Below are positions 46,972 to 58,594 of a DNA stretch of 64,000 bases, piece by piece. Location of the stretch: positions 3,906,001 to 3,970,000 of the forward strand of contig NC_026504.1 in assembly GCF_000182925.2 (NCBI RefSeq), in the 5' to 3' direction. The DNA is from Neurospora crassa OR74A. Its lineage: Eukaryota > Ascomycota > Sordariomycetes > Sordariales > Sordariaceae. Numbering within the stretch: position 1 is the stretch's first letter; each line of letters opens with the position of its first letter. A program made the position numbers and the translations under genes. The notes under the pieces were generated by a model. It was not told the origin of the DNA. It ran no database searches and worked only from the letters and a program-made list of their open reading frames with translations.

Positions 46972-48126
46972 GCTGCGACTGCCGGTCTTTCTTTTGGCGT
47001 ACTATTTGGAGGGGTCGTGGAGGTTCGGGCGGCCGTCGTCCTCGGTGAGCCTTCAAAGAGAGTGACAGCGTCGAGTGTTTGCAAATGTTCGGAGTTGTAG
47101 ACTATTTAGAATGTCGTGGTCAAGTTAACAGCCAGAGTGGGAAGGGGGGGCTACCTTGGTGTGACAGGTGGACGGTGGCCAAGAACTAAGGTACCTCTAG
47201 CGCAGGTAGTAACAAATGTCCTTTGGAGATCCAGTACTATGTACACCTACCTATCAGTGGCCGCCGCGGCTGACAACTAATACTACGCCAAGTTACCTAC
47301 CTATTATACCTCTGTGTACACTAGACTAGTCTGATGTATAGAAGGGATGTACCTCGCCAACGGCAGTGCTCTTGTGACAACACGGAGGGTTTTGAGTCTT
47401 GCTCCTGTCCTTTTTTGTTTTTCGTTTTTTTCTCTTCAAGAACAGATATCGCTAATCACAAACTTGTATGCATGTGCTTACCTATGCAAATTTTAGGGGG
47501 AGCACATTTGGAGGTCGACGTACCTCCCGAGACGCAGTCTGATGTCAAAGGCACCGGGCAGCCGGCGTGTCTCCATTCGCGGCCTGGGCCCGAAGCCAAA
47601 TAGCAACTACCACCGGGTAGCCAATCGAGAGACATCCGGCCGCTACGCTCAGACAACAGGATGAAGCGACCAGAGAGGCGTCAGTATTGTGCACTCAACC
47701 CATTTGTGGTCGCTGTAGCAGACTGCAAAGCAAAAAAGACATTTCCCGGAACGCCTCTGCTATGATTTTTTTTGAACTCGTTGGCCGCGAAACGCTTCTA
47801 GTATACATGATCTTAGATTACCCTCCATAAGATTTTGTCTTTCCGGTCCGTTCCTGACATGAGGTGAATGCGGTGTGAACCGTCGCCAATTACATATCCC
47901 TGATATCTGACCCTCCCTCTCCAACTGCCCATTGTACATAATAGGTAGATGTATAAGCGGGCGGCTTCACAAGTGCCTCCCACCCATTTTTCTTTGGTAT
48001 GCGTCCACTTGGCGAAACACAACGTTAAACCAGAGATGAGGATGCAGAAATATAGCGAAAGAGGCAGTATTAAAAAGATAGAAGAAAATATAGAAAAAAA
48101 AAACCGAGTGGACACTCGAGCACAGC
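46972..48126. other. Spacer between ARF exchange factor and Anp1-type gene
   Basis: Includes the exchange-factor promoter and several TACCTA motifs (about 47246-47310). No gene is supported. Confidence 0.6.
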
Positions 48127-49831
48127 TCACTGAGTGCCCTCCTTCTTCTCCTCCTTGGGAGCAGCATTGGCTGGTCCGTCAGCCGGTCCGCCTTGTTGTC
48201 CTGCTGCTGGTTGCTCTTCCGCCTTCTTGTTCTCCTGCATGGCGAGGTTTTGTATTTCGTTCTTGTCCTTCTCCCATTGGCCAGTGGCGTCGCCAAAAGA
48301 CTCCTTCATCTTCTGCTCCTTCATCGCTTTCTCCTTTTCCTCCTTCTCGCGAGCGAGTCTCTCCTGCTCCATTTGCTGCCGACTGTTAGGGACCTGTCAA
48401 ACTTGCATAACCAGATGCGTGATTGCTTACCTCCATGTGCTTAATATCGTCTACACTAGGCTCGTACAAATGCCAGATAGTATAATGAGGAAGGCCAACA
48501 ACTGAGAAGCCCATCCTTCTCGACATCTGTTACCATAGCGGTTAGACGGATCCAAAGACGCGGGAAGGCCTGACGAGCTTACCTTTCCAAAAGCTTCTGT
48601 CTCGGCATGTTTTTCGAAGCTGAACGCCGGGAAGTGGACGCCGTAACGGAAAACCTTGGCCTTTGCCAGAATACTCACTCCACCAACGCCATCGATCTCC
48701 ATTTCCATGTCGGGATCGCCATAGGGGTCCCGGAGATATGCGAGATGGGGACGCCAGGTAGCATATTCTGCGTATCCCTCCACGATAACTGCATCTTCGT
48801 CGAGAGTATCCGCGAGTGCGAGGGCGGTTTCGGACTCGGCCCAGGAGTTAAGGTCGTAGGGCTGTTCTCCGCCCAGCCAGTCAGGTAGCGGACGCCAAAC
48901 ATCTAAAGTCCGGTTAGCATTTCCAGTTATCCTTTCAATATCAGCTAAGGGTTCAGGAGGCTTACTTGGCACAATCACATCCTTGTTGTGGCGCATCAGA
49001 TCTTCCAAGATCGTGGTAGGCGCCGTCTCCACGTCGACATCACGCCAGTAGACCCACGAATGATACGGCCGAAGGGCGGCGCTAAGGAGCCAATTTCTAG
49101 CTTGGGCCATGAGCTTTCTTCTGCTCGCCTGCGCGGCGAAACCGTGGCGGCTTTCCACATCCTGATTAACTTTTTGTCCAAAGTCTTTCTCGATGATGGA
49201 GATTTCGCCAAAGTGCTTGGACGGGTCGGTGCTAGCTTGAATAGCCGTAAGCTCGCGTTCAAGAACCGCCAAGGTGTTGTCTTTCGAGTCCGAAACAAGG
49301 AAAGCGAGATCGATCAGATGGTGAGGATACGTCAGGTTGAGGAGGTGACCGAAGAACATGGGCATATGCACTTCGGCATCGCGCAGCGGCACGCAGATCA
49401 AAATTCGCTCCTCTCTCTCCCATCCTTTCGCGGTGCCCTGCACGTTAGACAGGTCGTAGTATCGCACCGTCTCGAGTTGGAAATCTTCAGAACCGGAGCC
49501 AAGCCAGGAGAAAGACCCCGAATCGCCGGGCCAAACGAACAGCCCAAAGAGAAGTAATGATACCAGCGCTATTGCCAATCGCAGGAATAGTCCCTTCCGT
49601 CTTCGAAATGGTGGTGCCGCGCCTCGAGGTTGGAACCTGTGGAATGATAGGAGGCCGCTCCCGTCAGCTTCCAACGTTCGTTTCGTTCGCCTGGTGATTC
49701 AGGGGGCGGGGGGCACTTTACCTGTGAGGAGAAATCTCAAAGGTGTTTCCTCGCGGGTACCCATTGGAATATCCGCTCGCATGGTGTCGAGGGACCGCCT
49801 TGGACCCGGAGGAAGATGCGTACGGCAGCAT
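48127..49831 (-). CDS. anp1: Anp1/Mnn9/Van1-family Golgi mannosyltransferase subunit
   Basis: Five exons: 49722-49831, 48966-49636, 48583-48902, 48431-48526 and 48127-48375, giving 481 residues. The ATG at 49831 is reached only by including exon 1, and joining produces ISPHRFQPRGAAPPFRRR before a membrane anchor (about 53-72, RLAIALVSLLLFGLFVW): a type II Golgi protein. The lumenal domain shows VPLRDAEVHMPMFFGHLLNL, MAQARNWLLSAALRPYHSWV and the DxD-like WRDVDVETAP (about 230), then VWRPLPDWLGGEQPYDLNSW. These define the glycosyltransferase family 62 proteins that form the mannan polymerase complexes and extend alpha-1,6-mannose on N-glycans. A charged Lys/Glu-rich C-terminal tail (starting KHMEQMEQERLAREKE) points to Anp1 rather than Mnn9 or Van1; that subgroup call is moderate. 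The last acceptor was chosen because it alone keeps frame. Confidence 0.9.
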
Positions 49832-52340
49832 TGGGCTGTTTGGTGATAGATGGTCGCTGCAGGGGCGGCCAATATTATCGAGCACCTCAACCCCCCTTTG
49901 CGCACACGCAGGGTACCTGAGTCCTGCGAACCGGAAATGCTAACAGATGCTGCAGACTGGGCGGTCTCTCGCTGGATGTTCTCGACGCACGCGCTGCCGA
50001 AACTGTGTCGAAATGATAGAGAAGGGACCAGGCCGGTTCAGGATCAATGCATCGCGGTCAGAGAGAAGTTTGGGCGGAAGATCAAGACGATCGCGTTCCT
50101 GTAGCACCGAGTCGTTTGATAAAAAGCTGAGGTGTTCGCACCGGGCTGTGGGCAGCTTGACGGATCGATACACGTACTAAGTACCAGTCCAGATAAGATT
50201 GGCGGGTTGGGATGGATTTCTTTACCAATGGCGTCGCAAAGTGGCCCGGCCGTTCGACGGGGTCCTGCCAATTGTAGCGCATTTTGCACCCACCCACAAA
50301 TGACCCCAGACTTGACGCCTTGGTTTCAGGGGTTCTAGTGCAGTGTACAGGATTTAAAGTCGCCAAGGACAAGGCTCCAGAATTGACGGCAAAGTCGACC
50401 TGAAACAGTGGCAATGCAAGTACCGTCGAGTCTGTGCCGTAGTTATCATCTGTGTGCAATACAGATGGGTACATCAGGGTGTGTCTTCAATTTATTTGAT
50501 GTTCAACCTCGAGACACAGATGATTTGAAGGGAAACCGGGCTTACGTCGCGGCAAGTGTCCGGTCATTCGTTCTACTGGGTTTGGACTTCTCCTGCACAT
50601 CATCAAGGGCAATATCTTGGGTCTGATTGGAGATAATCAACTATTTTGCAACTCTTGTTTTCATTGTTCTATCCTTGCTGATATCTTGAAGCCCTATGTA
50701 AATGTCAAGGACAGGCACACCGTCGATCCTCAACTACATCCAATTTTACTGGGGTCATTGAGTTGTCGAGTCATGAACACAAACCTTACCTCGTCAAAGA
50801 TGCGTTGCAACAAAACGTATGAAACGTTCACGCCATCAACTACTGACCGGTCAGTTCAAGGTCATACGCGAATCGGCATCGAGCAGAAGGCGAAGACGAC
50901 ACAGATCAGACAAGCCGTTTTAACTCAGCCCTACAAAGCCGGCCCAAGCCTCCCACGCCCCAAAACGGTGCGCAGGAGACTCGGACAACGGAAGCCAAAT
51001 GACACCCCGAAGGGAGACACCACAACTAGTCCTCACGCCCCGAAAGACGCTCCAGTGCGGATGGATGGCTCGGCCCGTACATATCGTTGAATGGATAGAC
51101 TGTTGTCATCATTGTGCATGGGACAAAGGAAAAAAAAAAAAGGCAAAGTACCTACCAGATGGGCATGTCGACTCTCCCACTAGACGCAAGATCGTTTTCA
51201 GATCCTATATAACTTGAAGTTTGTTAGCCAACTTGCTCGCAGCATGTGTGGTGAGGGCTGTCGTTGCAAGAAAGAGTTGGGGTGATTGCCATATCAGAAG
51301 GTTTTGGTATAATTGGTTATCGCTCATTATTATTCAGAAGCAGAACTGAAAATATTTTGTTTCATCATGGACAATCGGGTGGGTGATGATGTCAGGTGGG
51401 GGAAAGAAAACAGAAAGGAAAACAATGTGATGCTTACCTAGTGGGTAGAGACTGAGAAAACGGAGTGGAACAGCAACGGTGACAATAACAACTTTGTCTG
51501 TACTATTGATTGTCAGTCAACGGTTCCTCCAAATGAGTTGCAAGTGAAGGATGTGTTGAAGGAGTAGTCAGATGGTAGTGCATGTTTGTTCGATCGCTCA
51601 GAGATTATCGCGAGAACTGTGGTTATGGGATCATCATGAGATGTGAAAGGCAAGGGGAAATAAACTTACTCTATCCGTGCGAACCAACGTCGGCCATGTC
51701 AGACAGCCAGGACATGCTCTCTAGCAATGGGGTTCGCCATCGCAGAATAACCAAGAGCATGCCTGGACAGTTGACATGACCATGCCATTGCTGCGCCAGC
51801 GCAGAAGGCTGCCCAACCAAAGCGACCATGAGCACGGTAAGACCATGGTATCATGGCTGCTCCCCAAAGACAGTGGCCATATCAAATGAAGGCATTGATC
51901 CAATGCCGACAATCGCAAGCCGTTCCTGCCGTTGCGAACGGTGTGGGTTGGTGGAAGAGTTCAAGATGAGGTTGGAACTGAAGGCGGCAGAGTTTTGTAG
52001 CTGCGCAAAAAATTCCTCCATCGGTGGCTTTGACATGGAATTCTGGGTGGGGCATGTGGCTGACTGATCAAAATCGACAGTGAATGTGAGGTTGCGCCAC
52101 AACTACTTGAATTTGAGAGTGGACCCACTGCAGTGTAGACGGCGACTCTCACGTCTTGTTTTCAACAGTCAACAGAGGTACCAACAGAAGTTACCAACCG
52201 TGAAACAAGGAAAGCCATACACAGACGAGGTCTCTTCCTCTTCACCTATCTCAGGATTCTTCGACCAGAGAAGGGCATCGGAAACAACACAGCAATCACC
52301 AAGCCCACCATATCTCCGGCCCTCGTATCTTGGCTTCAAA
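49832..52340. other. Intergenic region upstream of Anp1-type gene and MTR3
   Basis: 2.5 kb between divergently oriented genes. Frames on both strands are short and inconsistent. A 12-base A run lies near 51129. No gene is supported. Confidence 0.55.
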
Positions 52341-53260
52341 ATGGCCGACAGAAGACGTATTAACGGACCGGTTGGGACTACCAACCCTCCCATCTATGAC
52401 GATGCACCCGAGAAGCAATCCGAAGGTTTCAAGGTCACAAGGTCACGCCCGGCGAACGTAATTCGCAAAATGTGTAAGCACGTCGAGGACAAACCCTCCT
52501 GTTTCGCAGACACAGACTAACCTCACGTTTAGATCTCAAGACGGGAGTGACACCGTCGGCCTCTGGCTCTGCTTACCTAGAGATCGAGTCGTCTGGAAAC
52601 GGCGGCTCTGGCTTGAAGCTCAGTTGCAGCGTTCATGGACCTAGAGCTTTGCCCAGGTCAACACCTTTTTCTCCTCACATCATCTTGTCCACCCATGTCA
52701 AGTTTGCACCCTTTGCGACCAAGCAAAGGCGTGGTTACATTCGTGACCCGATCGAGAGAGATCTCGGCACTCACCTTGAGACGGCTCTTCGGGGATCTAT
52801 CATTGCTGACCGTTGGCCAAAGAGTGGAGTGGATATCATCATCTCCATTGTTGAAGGAGAGCAAGATCGGGAGACCTCCAAGGCCCAGGGTATTGAGGCC
52901 TGGGACACCATGAATGCCTTGAGTGGCTGCATCACCGTTGCCTCGGCTGCACTTGCTGACGCTGGCATTGACTGCGTCGACACTGTGGCCGGAGGTGTTG
53001 CTGCGTTGGTACAGGACGCAGGTAATGACGCTGCTCCCAGCATAGTTGTCGACCCGATTCCTTCTGAGCATGAGAAGGTTCTTGCAGCGTGCTGCATCGC
53101 ATATCTTCCCACACGACAAGAGGTCACCAACCTCTGGTTCAAGGGTGACCTACCTGCGTCCGATATGGACGTTTATACGCAGCTGATTGAAAAGGGCATT
53201 CAGGCTTCCAAGAGCGCCAACCGCGTGCTCGTGGACTGCCTGAACGAGACCGTTGGGTGA
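52341..53260 (+). CDS. mtr3: RNA exosome core subunit MTR3
   Basis: Two exons, 52341-52473 and 52533-53260, give 286 residues; the 59 bp intron has a GTAAGC donor and a GACTAAC branch. The protein begins MADRRRINGPVGTTNPP and then shows an RNase PH fold: LKTGVTPSASGSAYLEIES, CSVHGPRALPR, RDPIERDLGTHLETALRGSI and GCITVASAALADAGI. This order fits MTR3/EXOSC6, one of six PH-like subunits that form the exosome ring. In eukaryotes the ring is catalytically dead and threads RNA to Rrp44 and Rrp6, in nucleus and cytoplasm. Rrp46 or Rrp41 are less likely because of the N-terminal extension with an APEKQSEGFKVTRSRP-like segment seen in MTR3. Length is normal. Confidence 0.88.
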
Positions 53261-54873
53261 TCATGAGGTCGGCGCGGCAATGTATTATTTGTTTTAGCTA
53301 TGCGCGAATGGGAAATACTCGTATTGAAACCTGTAAGTCCATCAACGGGAAAAACGCATGGAATTCTATGGTCTGACGGTTCATGGTCTTTGAGTACCTC
53401 TACGATTTTGGTCGATTTATCGACCCGAAGACCAGCTTCTGATGCAATAGGTCGAGCTACCAGCCACTTGGTCTTTCGCAATAGCCCATATGTAGGGCAG
53501 AAGTAACGGAAGATGCCAATCGATAGCAGCGACAACAGAACTGCGTTCCGAGGTTCGGCGGCTGACTGCAAGAATGGAATGGTCAACTTCCGGCGGGAAT
53601 AGTTTCGAGATGCCTGTCAAGGTCTGACAGGTTGAGCGAGCGCTCTTTTGCTGAAACTCAGCTGGAAGATCGCAGTGTGATGGACGAATGACGTCCAAGA
53701 AGCGTTGTGGCTGGTATGCAGAGCTACCCTCTGAGGTTGACTGCCGAAACATTATGAACCGCGGGGTATGAGAAGCTTCCACGTTCTTCGCCTCAATGAT
53801 CGTCTGTTTCTGAAATTGGAAACATGATGTGGGGAGATTACGCGTATCGTTTCGTTCATAGCAGCACGGCATGTTCGAAGCAGGGCAGACATGGCCAAAG
53901 GTGGTGGCTGATCATGAACCGAGGTTTCACTATTACTGCGTAGGGCATACATACACTACACCTGAACTACTTTCTTTTCGTGTCCGGCACGATCTAATCA
54001 CTTTATCTGAAGGGGACTGTGGTGAATAGCTCGTATCTTTATCAACATTTCGAGGTGGAGGTAACATAACATGATCAACTACATAATCTGCACAAAGATC
54101 GAGTAACGTTGCGTTATTACCGGCGTTCTGGTCCGTAACTTTCAGCATTACGAACGCCACCAAGGAAACCCAATGGAACTGAAGTCACTGCATCCGAAGG
54201 CGGACGTGGTACCACCACTCACATATTGGCACAGTGCCGGCCGCGTTCAGCGACGGGGCGCCCCCCGGCGTGGCGTGGTCCCGGGCCCCTCTTTCCCCTG
54301 AACTTCTCCTTATCTGCCCCCCCACGGTCCCTCCAAAAAACTACAGACATTTCCCAGTTCGGCCCACATTGTCCACTCAGGCGGGAATTGTAAAACGACC
54401 TGACAATCCAATCTTTCCCGTCATCCTCCAAAATCTCACCTCACCCAGCTTTCGGGCGAGTTTTCTCTCGCTTCGCACCTGGTCATTTCACTTTTCCCAA
54501 AACCACCCCTACTCTCGTTTCTTCCGACGGTCCCGGCTGCCTACCTACCTACCTACCTACCTACCTACCACACTGTACACTTTTAATTATTCCATAGTGT
54601 TTTGTCCATTCGTTTTGCGGCCGGTAATTCCTCCTTCCAGCCTTGCTTGTACCGTCGATCAATTCGTTCCGTCTCCACTGCGATTCCGCAACAGTTCCAG
54701 GTTGTTGATGCCATAATTCCGATGCGGTCGTCCATACAACATTAATTCCCCTATTACGCCATTACCGACGACAACTTGAGCAATCCTCGCCGAACCGAGA
54801 CAGCTGTGCCTTGTCCGACTTGATTTCGCATTAGTCATTATCCGCTTTATCGACTACTTCTAATCTCTTCTCG
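53261..54873. other. Intergenic region and YND1 promoter/leader
   Basis: The right half (54240-54870) is C/T-rich on the plus strand, typical of a fungal promoter and leader, and holds a CTAC repeat. Minus-strand frames at 53200-53872 are overlapping and partly antisense to MTR3. No gene is supported. Confidence 0.55.
54541..54569. repeat. CTAC tetranucleotide repeat
   Basis: Seven perfect CTAC units plus one base, about 310 bp upstream of the YND1 start. Confidence 0.95.
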
Positions 54874-57197
54874 ATGGGGAAAGACAAGAACTGTACGTCC
54901 ACCCGCAACCCCCTCAGGTCTTCCAAGATCGCGACACTGAAGCAATGACAGGGCGATGGGGTGTTATCTTGGACGCCGGGTCCTCGGGGACACGGCTACA
55001 CATATATCGTTGGAAGGATCCCGAGAAGGCGCTTGTAGATGCGACGCCCGAGGAGTTGCGCAGTCTGCCCAAGATCACGACGAAAAAGAAGTGGACAAAG
55101 AAGATTAGACCTGGAATATCGACATTTGGGGAGAAGGCTGGGGTAGTCGGCCAAGATTATCTGAAGGAACTCATCGACCATGCGCTCGACATCATACCCG
55201 CGGACAAGATCCACGACACCCCTATTTTCTTAATGGCCACGGCTGGCATGCGACTTCTTCCCCAGGTCCAACAAAATGCTATAACCGGCGCTGTCTGCAC
55301 ATACCTGCGCAAGAATACGAACTTCTCACTTCCGGATTGCGACCTACATATTCAGGTCATTCCAGGCGAAACGGAGGGATTGTATGGGTGGATTGCGTCT
55401 AACTATCTTCTTGGGGGTTTTGATCATCCAGAGCAACATGCGCATGGACAGGATCATCACACATATGGGTTCTTGGACATGGGAGGCGCATCAGCGCAAA
55501 TCGCATTTGCACCTAATTCAACAGAAGCCCAAAAACATGCAAACGACTTGAAGCTCTTACGATTACGCACACTCGATGGATCGCCAGCTGAGTACAAGGT
55601 GTTTACGACGACATGGCTAGGGTTTGGCGTCAACCGGGCGCGGGAGGCGTATGTACAAAGCCTCTCAGACTTGTACACCACTTCCGATGCCGGAGAACTC
55701 CCCGATCCGTGTCTACCAAAGGGGCTCAGGTTGTCACTGGATGGAACTCCAGTTTCGAAACCGAAGAAGGGCGAGACCACTCTAATTGGTACAGGCGCTT
55801 TTGACGAATGCCTTAGGAAGACTTATCCCCTGCTTGGCAAGGACAAACCATGTGCGGATGACCCTTGTTTGATCAATGGTCAGCACGTTCCAGCCATTGA
55901 CTTTGACGTCAATCACTTCGTTGGAGTCTCCGAATATTGGCACACCACACACGGTGTCTTTGGTGGTAAGGAAAATGAGGCATACGACTTCACCACTTAC
56001 CAAAAGCGGGTCAAGGATTTTTGCGGCCGAGACTGGAACAGCATCGAACCAAGCCTGGATGCCCACAAGAAGTTTGCGGTCAAGGATGCTCAAGAAGCTT
56101 GTTTCAAAGCTTCCTGGCTTATAAACATCCTGCATGAGGGTATTGGTGTTCCTCGAATTGGTGTCGAAGAACTTCCCGCTCCGGGCCTCAACGCCTCGAA
56201 GGGCGCCATCGAGACGGCCAAACAGAAGGGTTTCCTAGATCCGTTCCATCCGGTGGACAAGATCGATGGCATTGAAGTTAGCTGGACACTTGGCAAGATG
56301 GTTCTCTATGCAGCAGGCCAAGTACCTCCCAAGACAGGTGACGATCGATTTCCTGTCGGCTTTGGTACTAATATCCCTTCTGCCGGGGCAACCGAGCTAC
56401 CACCTGATTTCCAGTACGCAGGTTCGACGTGGACACCACTCAGCGGCGGAGCCAGCCACAACGACTCGCCCTACCGTCCGGCCGTCAATGGGACTACAGA
56501 CGATGGCAGTGACTGGGATTTGGAAGCCGAGAATCTCCTTGGCAAGACAAAGGCCAAGACCACTCACAGTCTTCTCATCGTTTTCTTCATCTTCCTCGCG
56601 CTGCTGTTCTTTTTCCGCAAGAAGGATAGGCGTATGCGGTTCTATGGCCGTGTCAACAACCTCTTCCATAAGCCCCGCCGTTCCGGCCTGTTCGGCAAGA
56701 TGGCATCGTCCGGCCACAACAACGGCCCCCTCTCCAGCCTGACAAACAAGCTCTTCGGCCGTCGCTCCCTTTCTTCGGGCTCTTATGAGCGCGTTCTGGA
56801 GGAAGGCGAAGCCGCCGAGTTCGAGCTAAACGATTCCCACTTCCGCAACTCAGCATCTTCCTACTTTGACCACAACAACGACCTCAACGGCTTCTACTCT
56901 GATTCCAGCGACAGCAGCTCCAGCGGAGGGGGACGGTCTAAGCTTGGGATTACGTCGGGGCTGGCAACGCCCAAGCTGAACCTGGATGGCCGGTTTGCTG
57001 ATCTCGGCTGCGGCAACGGACTAATGACGCCTGGCGGCTCGGCGCTCGATAGGGCGGGCTTAGTGGTCAGGACGGATAGTCGAGAGCGGCTGGGGTTGAC
57101 GCCTACAACGACGACTATGAGTTTGCAGGGGAGGAGGAGCCGGGCTGGTAGTCCCACGAGGCTGAAAAGTCCTTTGATGTCGCCTTTGCAAGGTTAA
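54874..57197 (+). CDS. ynd1: Golgi apyrase YND1 (GDA1/CD39 family)
   Basis: Two exons, 54874-54892 (19 nt) and 54952-57197, give 754 residues. The spliced start MGKDKNWRWGVILDAGSSGT fits the family better than the unspliced ATG at 54945, and the donor GTACGT and CAG acceptor are good. Apyrase-conserved regions appear in order: DAGSSGTRLHIYRW (14-27), ATAGMRLLP, ETEGLYGWIASNYLLG and DMGGASAQIAF. A membrane segment lies near 546-563 (LLIVFFIFLALLFFFRKK), followed by a Ser/Gly-rich cytosolic tail of about 190 residues. Ynd1 hydrolyses nucleoside di- and triphosphates in the Golgi lumen, clearing GDP and UDP so that nucleotide-sugar import and glycosylation can continue. It thus acts in the same compartment as the Anp1-type protein, though the genes are not adjacent. 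There is no cleavable signal peptide; the C-terminal anchor is the usual topology. Confidence 0.92.
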
Positions 57198-57907
57198 GGC
57201 GTCGAGGCCCATGTGCCTCAAAGTTTTGTTACGAAAAGACAACCAGTCGCTTTGTGCTTGATTGAACGATTTGTCATGGGAAACGGCGTTGGCGGATGTT
57301 TTATGGGTTTTGCATTTCTACCTTTTACCTCTGTATATGGTACTTTCTTGATGATGGATAATTGTTCTTCTAGGAGGTTAGCGGCCATGTCGTCCAACGA
57401 TTTTTGTATGATGACAACGATACGGGTGGTCTTCAAACCCATCTGAGCGACGGGCTTTCAGTATATTTCTATTCTTCATTCTTCTTCATTGCCAACAGCT
57501 AGCTAGTATGGCTTTATCACAGGATTTTGGAACAAGATACCTCATTTTCATTCGCAAAATTTTCCAGCGTCTCTCTGTGCCATCTTTGCTTGTCCTTTGT
57601 TCTAACTGGGTATATTTGCGTCCTGAACGATCTGACACATACACAAACATGGCGTTGACCTGACCTCATCATTAATATGACAATTTCATGGTCTTGCCAT
57701 CTACAATTTCACCAATTTCACCAATTTCGACGAACCCCCCCTTTTGTCCCCGAAGCCCAAGACTAGGTACACATCCGCCAGGAGGAAAGAAGGCTTTCTT
57801 CCAACTATGCCCATCCGGGAGCCTCTCCCACGAATTCAGCCCTCGTCACATATGTATAGAACGCTTTCTTCTGAGTCACCATTCCTTTGTCCCCATATGC
57901 TTACTGA
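57198..57907. other. Convergent 3' spacer between YND1 and OPI10
   Basis: Holds the 3' ends of two convergent genes. Nothing else is seen. Confidence 0.6.
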
Positions 57908-58594
57908 TCATTGATCATCATCCCTTTCCAAAAACCCCGGGTCTGTCCTCACCTTACTCTCAAACTTCTTCCACCACTCCTCAAACGCCTTAAGCGGCAC
58001 CACCTCCATCTGCCCCGGCGTGGACCCGGTATAGCTCGACAAGAAGTTGAAGGCATTCTTGATGATCCTCTGCGCCAGCACCAGCGTGCTCGGCTGCTGC
58101 CGCGCTGCCGAAACCGGCACCAACGCCCCTTCTGTCCCATTACCACTTGTTGTTGCTGCTGCTGCTGCTGCTCCTGGTGTTGTTGTCCCCGTCGCAGACA
58201 TCCTACTGGCCACACTCTCCGCATCCTCAACCGAGACCCCAATCACCACATTCTCGTTCCCACCCCCTGTCCCTCCTGCACCAGGTCCAACCTTGAAGAT
58301 AGCACTCTCCTTCCCCGGGCCGATCCCACCCAAAAACTTGAAGTTGGGCGCCGTCTGCCCTGGTGAGGGCGGAGTGACGAGGTAAATTGCTGCTGCGGTC
58401 CCCGGGGGGAGGACTACGCCAGGCAAAAGAAAGACGACGACGTGCCCGAAGGGCTTGGAGATGGCGGAACCGGGGGGAGAGTTCGGGTTGGTCGGTGGGA
58501 TGGCGTACAGGAAGGAGGTGGGACTGGGAGCTTCGGTGGGGGAGATTATTACGGGCTGACCGGCGGGAATGAGGCCGAAGAGGGGTTGGGACAT
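57908..58594 (-). CDS. opi10: Hikeshi/OPI10 family protein
   Basis: A single exon of 228 residues. It begins MSQPLFGLIPAGQPVIISPT, and the N-terminal domain continues with SFLYAIPPTNPNSPPGSAI, FGHVVVFLLPGVVLPPGTAA and FKFLGGIGPGKESAIFKV, the order seen in the Hikeshi/DUF775 family. The C-terminal part (ALAQ-type helix, then AFEEWWKKFESKVRTDPGFL) is also typical. Between them is an Ala/Thr/Gly-rich insert. Human Hikeshi imports Hsp70 into the nucleus under heat stress by binding FG-nucleoporins; the yeast relative Opi10 was named from an inositol-excretion phenotype. The function in this organism is inferred from family only. Length agrees with the family (about 200). Confidence 0.92.
   Translation of the reverse strand: MSQPLFGLIPAGQPVIISPTEAPSPTSFLYAIPPTNPNSPPGSAISKPFGHVVVFLLPGVVLPPGTAAAIYLVTPPSPGQTAPNFKFLGGIGPGKESAIFKVGPGAGGTGGGNENVVIGVSVEDAESVASRMSATGTTTPGAAAAAATTSGNGTEGALVPVSAARQQPSTLVLAQRIIKNAFNFLSSYTGSTPGQMEVVPLKAFEEWWKKFESKVRTDPGFLERDDDQ

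Noticed and set aside
49637-49721. Start of the Anp1-type gene within what is now called intron 1
   Set aside because: That frame has only a TTG, while splicing to the exon with the ATG at 49831 gives a family-like N-terminus.
51299-51375. tRNA-like D-arm (TTGGTATAATTGGTTATCGC)
   Set aside because: No matching T arm, acceptor stem or anticodon stem follows; chance similarity or a small fragment.
53200-53872. Minus-strand frames downstream of MTR3
   Set aside because: They overlap each other and the MTR3 exon, and show no domain.
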